A stretch of 64,000 bases of DNA from Microtetraspora glauca (GTDB lineage: Bacteria > Actinomycetota > Actinomycetes > Streptosporangiales > Streptosporangiaceae), in the NCBI GenBank assembly GCA_001570385.1, contig BBYL01000007.1, positions 922,453 through 986,452 on the forward strand. The letters are read 5' to 3'. Numbering within the stretch: position 1 is the first letter of the stretch; each line of letters begins with the position of its first letter. Position numbers and translations under genes: made by a program. Positions 23,537-31,266 of this stretch are shown here, in pieces. Under the pieces are notes generated by a model, which was given only the letters and a program-made list of their open reading frames with translations, was not told the DNA's origin and did not search any database.

Positions 23537-25006
23537 TCAGTGCTTCGGGCCGTTGCCGTTGAAGCGTGTCTTGCACTCCTGCAGTCTGACATCGACCTGT
23601 TCGCCTCTGTCGACGGTTACGTGCACCGTCTCGAGAATCTCGCCGGTCGGACGGGCACAGGTGAGCGTCCAGCTCTCCCGGAGGAAGTTGCCCGGGCCGG
23701 TGGCGACGACGCCGGTCCCGGTGTACGCCGGAACCGGCCGTACCGACGGATTGACGTGCCAGGTGAACTTGCCGTTGGTGGGTGCGACCAGGCTGGACCG
23801 CAGGTGGGTGGGGATCGCCCGGGGCGGATCGATGACGCCGCCCGCCTGCAGGATCGGCGCGGTCCACAGATCGAAGTCCTTCGTGATCGTCAGGACCGCG
23901 CCCTTCGGCGCCTTACCTGTGATCACGGAGTGCCCCGCCGGGTCCGCCGCGTACTCCAGCGCCACGAGGAACGCCTCGCGGTTCGACTTGCCCGCGTATC
24001 GACCGGTGCCGAGGTAGTCCTCGATCACCTCGGGGTAGGTGTTGTTGGTCGACTGGGTCTTCATGATCTCGAATGTGAAGCCGAGGCCGCGGGTCGCGTA
24101 GTACGACCAGTCCGGGGTCTCGCCGGTCGTCTCGTAGTCGAAGCCCGACTTCATGCCCGTGTAGCCGTTCTTGGCCGACATCGCGTCGGTCAGCGCGGCG
24201 TAGACGGCCTCGTCCGGGGTGTCACCCGCGCGCTTCTCCAACGGTGGACGGAGGAGGGTGTGGCCGGAGGTGTGGTTCGTGATCAGGACGGTGACCTGGT
24301 TGGCCGTGGTCAGGTCCATGATGTTCTGCACCTCGGGCTCGGAGCCCGGCCCGGGGCCGCGATTCGTCGCGTTGGACCCCGCGTTGCTCCCCCAGCCGAA
24401 GGGGTAGTTGCGGTTGATGTCGACCCCGGCGCTGCTGGCGCACGTCGGGGAGACGCCGCAGCCAGTACGCCGGTTGAGGATGAACCCGTCCACGTTGACC
24501 ACCGGGACGAAGATGACCCGCGCCTGGTCGAGCAGGCGCGTGATCTGCGGGTCCTTCCCGGCGTTGTTGATCAGGTCGTAGGCGAACTCCAGCGTGTGCT
24601 CACCTGAGGGCCATTCGTTCCCGTGGTGCATGCCCATCATGAACAGGACGGGCTTGCCCTCGGAGGAGTTGACGTCGCGGCTCACTTCGATGCCGTACAC
24701 CTCACGGCCCTGGCGGGTCTTGTGCGGCAGCGTGATGTGCTTGACGAGATCGGGATGCTGATCGCTCAGCGCGAGCATCTCGTTGTTGTAGTCCGTGATC
24801 GTCCGGTAGGTGGTTCGACCGCTGGGCAGACCGGCCGTCTGCTCCGCCGCCAACTGGGCGGTCGCTGCGATGTCACCCGACTCGGCGAAGCTGGTCGAGG
24901 CGGTCGAAATGCTGAGACTTCCCAGCAACCCGACGCTCAACGCAAGCGTCATTACGCGTTTTCCGGCACTAATTGCTGTGGGGGGCTGCGAACCGCGTGA
25001 AGACAT
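23537..25006 (-). CDS. Secreted M14-family zinc carboxypeptidase
   Basis: A 489-residue exported carboxypeptidase. The signal peptide is KRVMTLALSVGLLGSLSIST. Zinc ligands are H128 and E131 (MHHGNEWPSGE) and H245 (ITNHTSGH); the catalytic glutamate is E313 (GFTFEIMK). NRNYPFGW (about 198) and a typical substrate-carboxylate region are present. A C-terminal beta domain (about 400-489) may bind cell wall. It removes C-terminal residues from peptides outside the cell, complementing the M28 aminopeptidase nearby. ATG 25006 has AAAGGG 8 bases upstream. Confidence 0.9.
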   Translation of the reverse strand: MSSRGSQPPTAISAGKRVMTLALSVGLLGSLSISTASTSFAESGDIAATAQLAAEQTAGLPSGRTTYRTITDYNNEMLALSDQHPDLVKHITLPHKTRQGREVYGIEVSRDVNSSEGKPVLFMMGMHHGNEWPSGEHTLEFAYDLINNAGKDPQITRLLDQARVIFVPVVNVDGFILNRRTGCGVSPTCASSAGVDINRNYPFGWGSNAGSNATNRGPGPGSEPEVQNIMDLTTANQVTVLITNHTSGHTLLRPPLEKRAGDTPDEAVYAALTDAMSAKNGYTGMKSGFDYETTGETPDWSYYATRGLGFTFEIMKTQSTNNTYPEVIEDYLGTGRYAGKSNREAFLVALEYAADPAGHSVITGKAPKGAVLTITKDFDLWTAPILQAGGVIDPPRAIPTHLRSSLVAPTNGKFTWHVNPSVRPVPAYTGTGVVATGPGNFLRESWTLTCARPTGEILETVHVTVDRGEQVDVRLQECKTRFNGNGPKH

Positions 25007-25798
25007 GCTGGAACCCTTTCTTGCTGCAGTCGAACCGCATCCGGAAGGACGCCCTTTTCTTGGGGCTTCTATTTCGGGGGATCTGGTGGTGGGCGCCTGC
25101 TGATCGCGCGTTGACTGCAAAGTTTCACGTAGTCTGTGGTATGAATGCGCGCCTGTCAACCCGCTTCGGCCCGGGTCTTTCCCGCACATTCGCGGAATGC
25201 CGGAGTGATGGATCATTTACAGCCTGAAGTCCCTCGACGGAACAAGAAGGAAATAAGTGCAGGCCAGCGGGTCGATGGCCCACGAGGAGGCCGGTGTTGC
25301 TCTTCCCAGCCGGGAGAGAAGGGGATACTGTCGTCTGTTCCGTGCTGCATCGCAGGCCGGCGGCGCGGACCGGGCGTCGAGGACGGGGACGGCGGCACGC
25401 CGTCCGCGCCGCCATCCCGGGCGATGATCGACGAAGGCCGCCCGAGTAACCGATCCGCGCATGAGTCGAATGACGGCTTCCAGGCGAGATGATCTTCGGT
25501 GACCTTCTGCTCTGTGAATCGCCCCGACGGCTCCTCGTGAGCTTATTTCCGGGGGAGGCCGCGATCTCGGCTGGCATTGTTTCCAGACGGATCGCGGCCT
25601 GCTCGCGGGGATATTCCGTTCAGGCGGCAGGCGCCTTTGTTTCCGAAAGCCCGTTCAAATCGGGGTCATTGTGTTCCCGCAGTCTGAACAGTGGCCGTGC
25701 TGACTGTTGAAAGCTTGGGAAATGATTCCCATAAAGGCCTTCTGATGCGGTTTCAGGTACCTCTGCTTTCTCCGTTCGGTGACCGCTCAGATTCCGTT
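25007..25798. other. Long intergenic region without a recognised gene
   Basis: Nearly 800 bp of clearly lower GC than the neighbours, with short frames that look random in codon use and have no motif. It separates the start of the M14 gene from the end of the aspartyl-tRNA synthetase gene, so it must hold the M14 promoter region. A decayed gene is possible but I could not identify one. Confidence 0.4.
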
Positions 25799-27124
25799 CT
25801 ACGGGGTCAGACGGTGAAGGTCGCGGGGGAACAAGGTGGCGCGGCGGACGTTGTCGGCCCCGGTCAGCCGGGTGGTCCACCGTTCCAGGCCGAGGGCGAA
25901 GCCGCCGTGCGGGGGCATACCGTGCCGGAAGGCGGCGAGATAGCCGGCGTACGGCACGGGCGACTCCCCGCGGGCCGCCAGGGCCGCGAGGTAGTCCTCG
26001 TAGCGGTGCAGGCGCTGGCCGCCGGTGACCAGTTCCAGGCCGCGGAAGAGCAGGTCGAAGCTGTTGGAGTACTCCGGCCTGCCGGGCTCGGGGTGGGTAT
26101 AGAAGGGGCGTTTGGCCATCGGGTAGCCGGTGACGAACAGGAACTCGCTGCCGTGCTCGCGCAGCGCCCATCGCGACAGCCAGCGTTCATGGGCCGGGGC
26201 GAGGTCCGGCTCTCCCCGGGGGTCCTCACCGGTGTGAGCGGCGAGGAGTTCCTGGGCTTCGGCGAAGTGGATCTCCGGGATCTGTTCCGGTACGTCGGGC
26301 AGTTCGACGTTCAACAGCGTGCACGCCTCGCCGGCCTGGTGTCCGACCGCCGCCGTCATACCGGCGAGGACCTCGCGCAGCACGGCCATCACCTCCCGGT
26401 GGTCGGCGATGAAGCCGAGCTCGGCGTCCAGGGAGGTGTACTGGGCCAGGTGCCGTGCGGTGTCGTGGGGCTCGGCCCGGAAGACCGGGCCGGTCTCGTA
26501 GACGCGCTCGAAGACGCCGACCATGGCCTGCTTGAAGAACTGGGGGGACTGGGCCAGGTAGGCGCGGGTGCCGAACCAGTCGATCGCGAACACGTTGGCG
26601 CCGGACTCGGTCGCCGAGGCCACCACCTTGGGCGTGTGGATCTCGGTGAAGCCGAGCCCGTCCAGCGTCGTACGGAAGCCCGCCACCGAGGCGGCGGAGA
26701 TCGCGTGAGGGGCGCGCAGCAGCGGATGCCGCAGGGCGACCGGGGCATGGTCGAGGATCGTCGGCAGCGTGGCCGGCACCGCGGGGCGATAGAGGTCGAA
26801 CGGTGGGGGAGCGGCCGGGCCCGACAAGGCGGTCACCGCCGGGGAGGTCACTTCGGCCCCGCCGGGAGCCTGGGGGTTGGCGGTCACGGTCCCGGTGATC
26901 TGAAGGACGGTCTCTTCGGGGTAACCGCCGGCGAGGGTCATGGCCTCAGGCTCGGTGACCACCGCCTGGGCCAGGCCGGAGCGGTCCCGCAGGATGAGGA
27001 AGACCACGGATTTCAGGGTCCGCCTGCGGTGGAGCCATCCCTGGACGGTCACCTGGTGGCCGATTCGACGCGGGAGTTCCGCGGCGAGGGTGCGGCAGGC
27101 GGGTCGGACGGATGTGGAGATCAT
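25799..27124 (-). CDS. aspS2: Archaeal-type aspartate-tRNA(Asp/Asn) ligase (AspS2)
   Basis: A 441-residue class IIb synthetase of the short archaeal/AspRS2 type, lacking the GAD insertion of the main bacterial AspRS. The N-terminal OB-fold anticodon domain (VTVQGWLHRRRTLKSVVFLI, about 25-44) is followed by a catalytic core with motif 2 (GPVFRAEPHDTARHLAQYT) and motif 3 (GGFALGLERWTTRL). H32 after GW and the proline of NPQAPGG match residues reported for non-discriminating enzymes, so it may also charge tRNA-Asn. ATG 27124 with GAGG upstream is preferred to TTG 27136. The 5' leader is a T-box, so expression should rise when its cognate tRNA is uncharged. Confidence 0.85.
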   Translation of the reverse strand: MISTSVRPACRTLAAELPRRIGHQVTVQGWLHRRRTLKSVVFLILRDRSGLAQAVVTEPEAMTLAGGYPEETVLQITGTVTANPQAPGGAEVTSPAVTALSGPAAPPPFDLYRPAVPATLPTILDHAPVALRHPLLRAPHAISAASVAGFRTTLDGLGFTEIHTPKVVASATESGANVFAIDWFGTRAYLAQSPQFFKQAMVGVFERVYETGPVFRAEPHDTARHLAQYTSLDAELGFIADHREVMAVLREVLAGMTAAVGHQAGEACTLLNVELPDVPEQIPEIHFAEAQELLAAHTGEDPRGEPDLAPAHERWLSRWALREHGSEFLFVTGYPMAKRPFYTHPEPGRPEYSNSFDLLFRGLELVTGGQRLHRYEDYLAALAARGESPVPYAGYLAAFRHGMPPHGGFALGLERWTTRLTGADNVRRATLFPRDLHRLTP

Positions 27125-27139
27125 CACAAACCTCAAGTC

Positions 27140-27390
27140 AGTGAGTGGTGATCCCTTGGGAGTGCGGGCGAGAAGGGAACTCGCGGTGCCACCGCACTTT
27201 CACCGCCGTGACGACGGCGGTCTCAACGGGGCCCGGTGACGGGGGCCGGCCGGCGGGGCATTGGGCGTGTGCGCCGTTCCTCCCCGCGCTCGGGAGGGTC
27301 TTCGTCGCCGGGGACAGGTCCGCCTTCGCAGCTTCCGGCGGCTCTCTCCTACCTGCCCTGGTCCGGTGACTACTCGTCTCCGTCTACGCG
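27140..27390 (-). promoter_or_regulatory. T-box riboswitch upstream of aspS2
   Basis: Minus strand, 5' to 3'. Stem I: GACGAGTA (27378-27371, with the AGTA S-turn), AGGAGAGAGCC, GCTGCGAAGGC and a return arm. The specifier region CGACGAAGAC (27307-27298) contains two GAC (Asp) triplets. Stem III: ACCGCCGT (27221-27214) with ACGGCGGT (27209-27202). Antisequestrator: GTGCGG (27197-27192), a 7-base bulge TGGCACC (27191-27185), GCGAG, and the 3' arm CTCGCCCGCAC (27172-27162), which pairs on both sides of the bulge. TGGC matches a GCCA tRNA end, and tRNA-Asp/Asn carry G73. No U-run terminator follows, so control is probably translational. Confidence 0.8.
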
Positions 27391-27522
27391 TTGCCGGAAG
27401 AGTACGTGTGCGCCGTGGAATATCGCAACTGCGATTCCCACGTGTCGCGTGCCGCTGTGGAACGCTCCCGGTACACCCGTCCCGGGCGCTCCACGGCCTC
27501 GGCGGCTCCGGGAGGAGGACGA

Positions 27523-27630
27523 TGACAGTGGAACGGCCGGCCCGGCCGCGCGTGCTACTGGTCGACGACCGCCCCGGCGTCGTCATGGATCTGCAGATGC
27601 CGAAGCTGGACGGTGTGGAGGCCGCGCCCG
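27523..27630 (+). pseudogene. Response-regulator receiver remnant
   Basis: Starting at ATG 27523 the frame reads PRVLLVDDRPG and then directly VVMDLQMPKLDGVEA. These are the beta-1 and beta-3 (phospho-Asp) segments of a NarL-type receiver domain, normally about 35 residues apart, so the middle is deleted. After about residue 36 the frame loses all similarity. No helix-turn-helix is present. It is a fossil of a LuxR-type response regulator, upstream of and divergent from the T-box leader. Confidence 0.5.
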
Positions 27631-27733
27631 CGCCCGGGAGGCCGGCTTGGGCTGATCGTCGATCTTGGTCGTCAGGGACCTCGACGAGGTCGGGCGCGGG
27701 GAGACGTGGGGAGAGACGGCACCGGGGGTCAGG

Positions 27734-28147
27734 TCAGCGGGGAGTCTCCAGCTGTCGCATCACCTGGCGAGCCTGGACGAAGAGCATCCCGACGTTCACC
27801 TGGCGCGAGCAGATCACGACCGCCACGATGTCGGGGTTGGTCTTGCTCCGCATGAAGAGGTGGACCAGGTTCTCGCTGTTGACCAGGATCTCGTTGAAGT
27901 AGTGGCGGTTGTCGGACGTGCCGCGGTTCTGCTTCCACAGTTCCTCGACCTGCACCACGGTCCGGCCCTGGAACAGGTCGGTGGTGGCCGCCGCGACGAC
28001 GTCGAGGATTTCGCGGGGGTGGTTGTCGACGGTGTCCACCGCCAGCAGCATTCCTGTCGAGATGTCGACGATGCCGGAGCCGATGTAGTCGGGGACGTCG
28101 TGACGGAATGCCTTCAAGGCATTGTTAACGATTTGCGTGAGATTCAT
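27734..28147 (-). CDS. Roadblock/LC7-like protein (copy 1)
   Basis: A 137-residue protein of roadblock/LC7 size and fold pattern: an N-terminal helix (LTQIVNNALKAF), a central strand pair (GSGIVDISTGMLLAVDT, about 23-39) and a terminal strand-helix (DIVAVVICSRQVNVGMLFVQ, then ARQVMRQLE). Roadblock proteins act as dimeric scaffolds or GTPase-activating partners of small Ras-like GTPases (MglB, CvnB). The ribosome-binding site is weak. It is transcribed away from the four-gene plus-strand roadblock/DUF4388 set that begins at 28439, across a relatively AT-rich 290-bp spacer. Assignment to the family is by pattern, not strong motif. Confidence 0.55.
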   Translation of the reverse strand: MNLTQIVNNALKAFRHDVPDYIGSGIVDISTGMLLAVDTVDNHPREILDVVAAATTDLFQGRTVVQVEELWKQNRGTSDNRHYFNEILVNSENLVHLFMRSKTNPDIVAVVICSRQVNVGMLFVQARQVMRQLETPR

Positions 28148-28438
28148 TAGGTGCTTTCTGCGCTGAGCGTGCCCACCCGGTCGGGATGGCACATGGGGAA
28201 TGCCCGAGGCATATGCGACGAGTCTTCCCTGATCGGTATCAGTCAGGCAAATTTGACTCTGCACGCAAAAAAGTGCGCTATGGGACAAAACGGACACTGA
28301 TTCGTTCTGAATCCCTGTGTCGTAAACCCCACTGGCGGCCATTACCGCAACGACGCTACGCTGCACTATAGCCGAATGGTGTGGATTGGGTGGCCGAAAG
28401 CCACGGTGGCTCGATTCTGAACGGGAGCTGATAGTCAC
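28148..28438. promoter_or_regulatory. AT-rich divergent promoter region of the roadblock/DUF4388 locus
   Basis: This spacer is visibly richer in A/T than its surroundings and holds several symmetric elements: the palindrome CAAATTTG (28247-28254), TTGACT (28253-28258), and GCAC...GTGC arms around an A-run (about 28261-28276). A clear -10/-35 pair with standard spacing was not found for either direction. It must drive the minus-strand roadblock gene and the plus-strand module. Confidence 0.4.
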
Positions 28439-29488
28439 ATGTTCCCGGGGGAAGACGGAGCCCGGCTCACGAAGGCGGACGGGGACGGCGAAGCGCGGAT
28501 CATCGACGAGCTCTACGCCCTGACGCGCACCGGGGCCTCGGGAGCCCTGAAGATCGACGGAGATCCCGGCGGCACCATCTACCTGGACGGGGGATACGTC
28601 ACCTTCGCCGAAGCGGCCGGGGTTCCGGACCTCGCCGCCAGGCTGATCGGATCCCGCCGGGTGTCGACCGAGCAATGGAACACGCTGCGCGCCGAGGGGC
28701 GGCGGGCGGGCGGGTTCGACGCCCTTCTCGTCGAACAGGGTCTGATCGACGAAGGCGACATGCTGGCGGTTCTGCGCTCGGTCGTCCTGGACGCGATCAC
28801 GGCGATGACGGCCCCGGTGGCGGGTGGACCGTCCGTCACCGGCGTCCTGTTCGTACCACTGGAGCGTTCCTGGGCCGGGGCGATGCTCAGGCTCGAAGCG
28901 GAGTTCGTGCGGTCGGAGGTCGCGCGCCGGGTCACGCTGCTGGCCGCGCATGACGTCTCGTTCGACGGTCGCCCGAAGGTGTCCGACCTGCGCCGCCCTC
29001 TGGGGATCGTCAAACGCGAGCAGTGGACGGTCGCCTGCCGGATCGACGGCGTCGTCACCCTCCGGGAACTGGCCTGGCGAAACGGCTTCGCCCTGTACGA
29101 CACCGTCGAGAGTGTGGACGGGCTGATCAGGGCGGGCCTGTGCACGTTGCCGGCGCCGGGGGAGGTGGTCCCCCCGCAGCACGACGACGTCCGGGCGGCG
29201 CGCGGTTCCGGCGGCGGTGTCACCTGGCTGGGCCCCGAATGGGCGGTCGACGAGACGGAGACGGAGGACGACACGGCGGAGCTGCCCAGGGTGCCCGAGC
29301 CCGCGGACGACGCGGCACGGCTGATGCCGCGCCGCAGGCCGGGAGCGACGACGTGGGATCGGGCGCACGTCAGCGCCGGTTCCGTCGGCCTCCCACGCGG
29401 GCTGGCGGAAGCCGGGAGGACACCGTTCGCGCCCCCGCGCCCCGACATCCTGGAGCGCGTGCTGGAAGGACTCCGGCGGCTGGAGTAG
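28439..29488 (+). CDS. DUF4388-like protein (long form)
   Basis: A 349-residue soluble protein. Residues 23-100 resemble DUF4388/PATAN-like modules: an inducer-like SGALKIDGDPGGTIYLDGGY then VTFAEAAGVPDLAARLIGSR, where a beta hairpin is followed by a helical segment that often mediates protein contacts in two-component and gliding-motility proteins. A second region (about 180-240; GIVKREQWTVACRIDGVVTL, then RELAWRNGFALYDTVESVDG) looks like a winged-helix-type module. The C-terminal third is acidic and low-complexity. GGGAG precedes ATG 28439. First gene of a compact plus-strand set with two roadblock proteins and a shorter paralogue; the shared GGxxYLxxGxVxxAE hairpin links them. Confidence 0.55.
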   Translation: MFPGEDGARLTKADGDGEARIIDELYALTRTGASGALKIDGDPGGTIYLDGGYVTFAEAAGVPDLAARLIGSRRVSTEQWNTLRAEGRRAGGFDALLVEQGLIDEGDMLAVLRSVVLDAITAMTAPVAGGPSVTGVLFVPLERSWAGAMLRLEAEFVRSEVARRVTLLAAHDVSFDGRPKVSDLRRPLGIVKREQWTVACRIDGVVTLRELAWRNGFALYDTVESVDGLIRAGLCTLPAPGEVVPPQHDDVRAARGSGGGVTWLGPEWAVDETETEDDTAELPRVPEPADDAARLMPRRRPGATTWDRAHVSAGSVGLPRGLAEAGRTPFAPPRPDILERVLEGLRRLE

Positions 29489-29599
29489 CACGATCGGAGA
29501 CCGTCCCGCCCGACCGTTCGTCCGTGGGGCGCGACCCGCCGGGTGACGACGCGTACGTCCCCTAGAATCTGCTTTCGCTGTTGGTGGAAAGGACCCCTT

Positions 29600-30016
29600 A
29601 TGCCCGAGTCTCCTTTCGAAGCTCTGCTCTCTCAGGTGAGACAGATCGACGGCTTCGTCCTCGGGTGTTTGATCGACGCCTCGACCGGAATGGTCCTCGG
29701 CCACGTCCAGGACCGGGAGGATCTGAGCCTGCGGGTGGCGGCGGCGGGTGCCGCCGACGTGGCCAACGTGATCTCCCTCATGGCCGGAGAGCTGGCGGCG
29801 AACGGCGGACTCGAAGACGCGATCATCACGTTGAGCGGTCACTACCACCTGATCCGGCAGTTCAGCCCGGCCCCGAGGCTGCAGTTCCTGCTGCTCGTGG
29901 TTCTGGACCGCGCGGAAGCGAACCTGGCGATGGCCCACCGGGAGCTTCGCGACTTCGACATGAGTTTCGTCGGCCGCCCCGATTCGGGTCTGCCGGATCG
30001 CCTGCAGCGGGCATGA
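29600..30016 (+). CDS. Roadblock/LC7 domain protein (copy 2)
   Basis: A 138-residue roadblock/LC7 protein: LLSQVRQIDGFVLGCLIDAS then TGMVLGHVQDREDLSLRVAA (about 7-46) is the classic helix-strand start, and LQFLLLVVLDRAEANLAMAH (about 93-112) the central strand and helix. GGAAAGGA (29586-29593) fixes ATG 29600. It sits between the two DUF4388-like genes with a 25-bp gap to the second. No Ras-like GTPase, DUF742 protein or kinase (the other parts of an actinobacterial conservon) is present, so its partner is probably a DUF4388-like protein or a distant GTPase. Confidence 0.7.
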   Translation: MPESPFEALLSQVRQIDGFVLGCLIDASTGMVLGHVQDREDLSLRVAAAGAADVANVISLMAGELAANGGLEDAIITLSGHYHLIRQFSPAPRLQFLLLVVLDRAEANLAMAHRELRDFDMSFVGRPDSGLPDRLQRA

Positions 30017-30041
30017 CCACTGAGCCAGGACGGGAACCGCC

Positions 30042-30749
30042 GTGTACTTCAACAGGGATCCGCTGATCGTTCGGCTGGGCAAGCTCGCCGAGTCCGGGCA
30101 GACCGGTGTACTGCGCGTGTCGGGCGCGGTGGGCGGGGCCTTCTACCTCAGCGAGGGCGACGTCCTCTACGCGGAGTCGAAGCGCACGCCCGAACCGTCC
30201 AAGTGGCTGGTGCCGCCGGGGGGACACCCGGGCGAGGCCGATGCGGCACGCTCACTCGCGTGGACCTTCGCGGTCAGGGAGGCGACCGTCGACGCCGCGC
30301 TCGAACTGCTGTCGGGCGGCTCCCGGCATTCACCCCGCCACCGGTTCAAGGAGCTCGAAAGCCCGCCGGGCGACAGGTCGAGCGGCATGTCCTTCGCCGC
30401 GCTGCACGCCGAGGTGACCCGGCGGCAGGAGATCGTGAAGCAGCTGTCCGGGTCCGTCACCGCCGACACGACGGTCGTGCGAAACCCGCGCATCGAAGCA
30501 CCCGGCCTGCAGGTGTCCGCGCTCCAGTGGGCCCTGCTCATCCGGATGGGCGACGGCTCCACGCCGCGCGACCTCGCGTGGGAACTCGACCACAGCGTCT
30601 TCGGCACGACCGTCGAGGTCTTCCGGCTGATCTCCCTGCGGCTCCTGTCGGTGGCCGGTCTTGCGGCCTCCGAGACGCCCCGAGCAGCGGACGCGCCGTC
30701 CGGCCGGCGGCATGACACCATGTCCTTTCTCCGGGCGGTGACCCAATGA
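30042..30749 (+). CDS. DUF4388-like protein (short form)
   Basis: A 235-residue paralogue of the 28439 product. Its N-terminus (LGKLAESGQTGVLRVSGAVG, then GAFYLSEGDVLYAESKRTPE) gives the same SGxLxVxxxxGxxYLxxGxVxxAE hairpin. The second part (about 140-200) has ALLIRMGDGSTPRDLAWELD, then HSVFGTTVEVFRLISLRLLS, a helical segment like the one in the longer protein. GTG 30042 follows AGGACGGGAA. Its stop codon overlaps the ATG of a 22-codon frame (ATGA), which in turn overlaps the next roadblock gene. Confidence 0.55.
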   Translation: MYFNRDPLIVRLGKLAESGQTGVLRVSGAVGGAFYLSEGDVLYAESKRTPEPSKWLVPPGGHPGEADAARSLAWTFAVREATVDAALELLSGGSRHSPRHRFKELESPPGDRSSGMSFAALHAEVTRRQEIVKQLSGSVTADTTVVRNPRIEAPGLQVSALQWALLIRMGDGSTPRDLAWELDHSVFGTTVEVFRLISLRLLSVAGLAASETPRAADAPSGRRHDTMSFLRAVTQ

Positions 30750-30814
30750 ACGGGAGTGCGATGAACCGAGAGATCCGCGAGGGCGGACCGGGATCCGCCG
30801 GAGGCGGCGGATGA
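30746..30814 (+). CDS. Possible 22-codon coupled micro-ORF
   Basis: ATG 30746 overlaps the DUF4388-like stop (ATGA) and its TGA (30812-30814) overlaps the ATG 30811 of the next roadblock gene (ATGA). The product would be Gly-rich (MNGSAMNREIREGG start). Perfect coupling at both ends suggests it is translated, perhaps only as a ribosome relay, but chance cannot be excluded. Confidence 0.3.
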   Translation: MNGSAMNREIREGGPGSAGGGG

Positions 30815-31266
30815 CGGCCCCGGGCATCGAAGGGCTGACCCCCGACCAGCGGGTCCGCGCCGAACTCCGTGACCTCAGAACGCAGATGGGCGGCGTGCAC
30901 GGCAGCATGGTCGCCGCGAGCGACGGGTTCCTGATCAGCTGCGACATTCCCGAGCTGGAGCCGACCAGGATCGCCGCCCTCATCGCGGCGACTCTCGGCC
31001 TGGCCCGTCAGGCCACGCAGGCGACGGGCCGCGGGCGGTTCCGCGAGGCGGTGGCCCGCGGCAGCGACGGCTACCTGGCGGTGTTCGCGGTGGGCGACGA
31101 CGCCGTCCTGGCGGTCATCGGGACCGACGACCTCAACATCGGGATGCTGCACTTCCAGATCCGGGACCTGATCAAGCGGATAACGAGCCACCTGGCGCAG
31201 TTCGAATGGGGCTGGCAGGGCAGCATGCGGCCGGACGCCGCGGCCGACGGACTCAGCTCTCCGTGA
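30811..31266 (+). CDS. Roadblock/LC7 domain protein (copy 3)
   Basis: A 151-residue roadblock/LC7 protein: LRDLRTQMGGVHGSMVAASD then GFLISCDIPELEPTRIAALI (about 19-58), and YLAVFAVGDDAVLAVIGTDD, then LNIGMLHFQIRDLIKRI. The NIGMLxFQxRxxI ending resembles NVGMLFVQARQVM in copy 1, so these two are the closest pair of the locus. GGAGGCGG (30801-30807) precedes ATG 30811. The 3' end overlaps the convergent ABC-F gene by 14 bp. Confidence 0.7.
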   Translation: MTAPGIEGLTPDQRVRAELRDLRTQMGGVHGSMVAASDGFLISCDIPELEPTRIAALIAATLGLARQATQATGRGRFREAVARGSDGYLAVFAVGDDAVLAVIGTDDLNIGMLHFQIRDLIKRITSHLAQFEWGWQGSMRPDAAADGLSSP

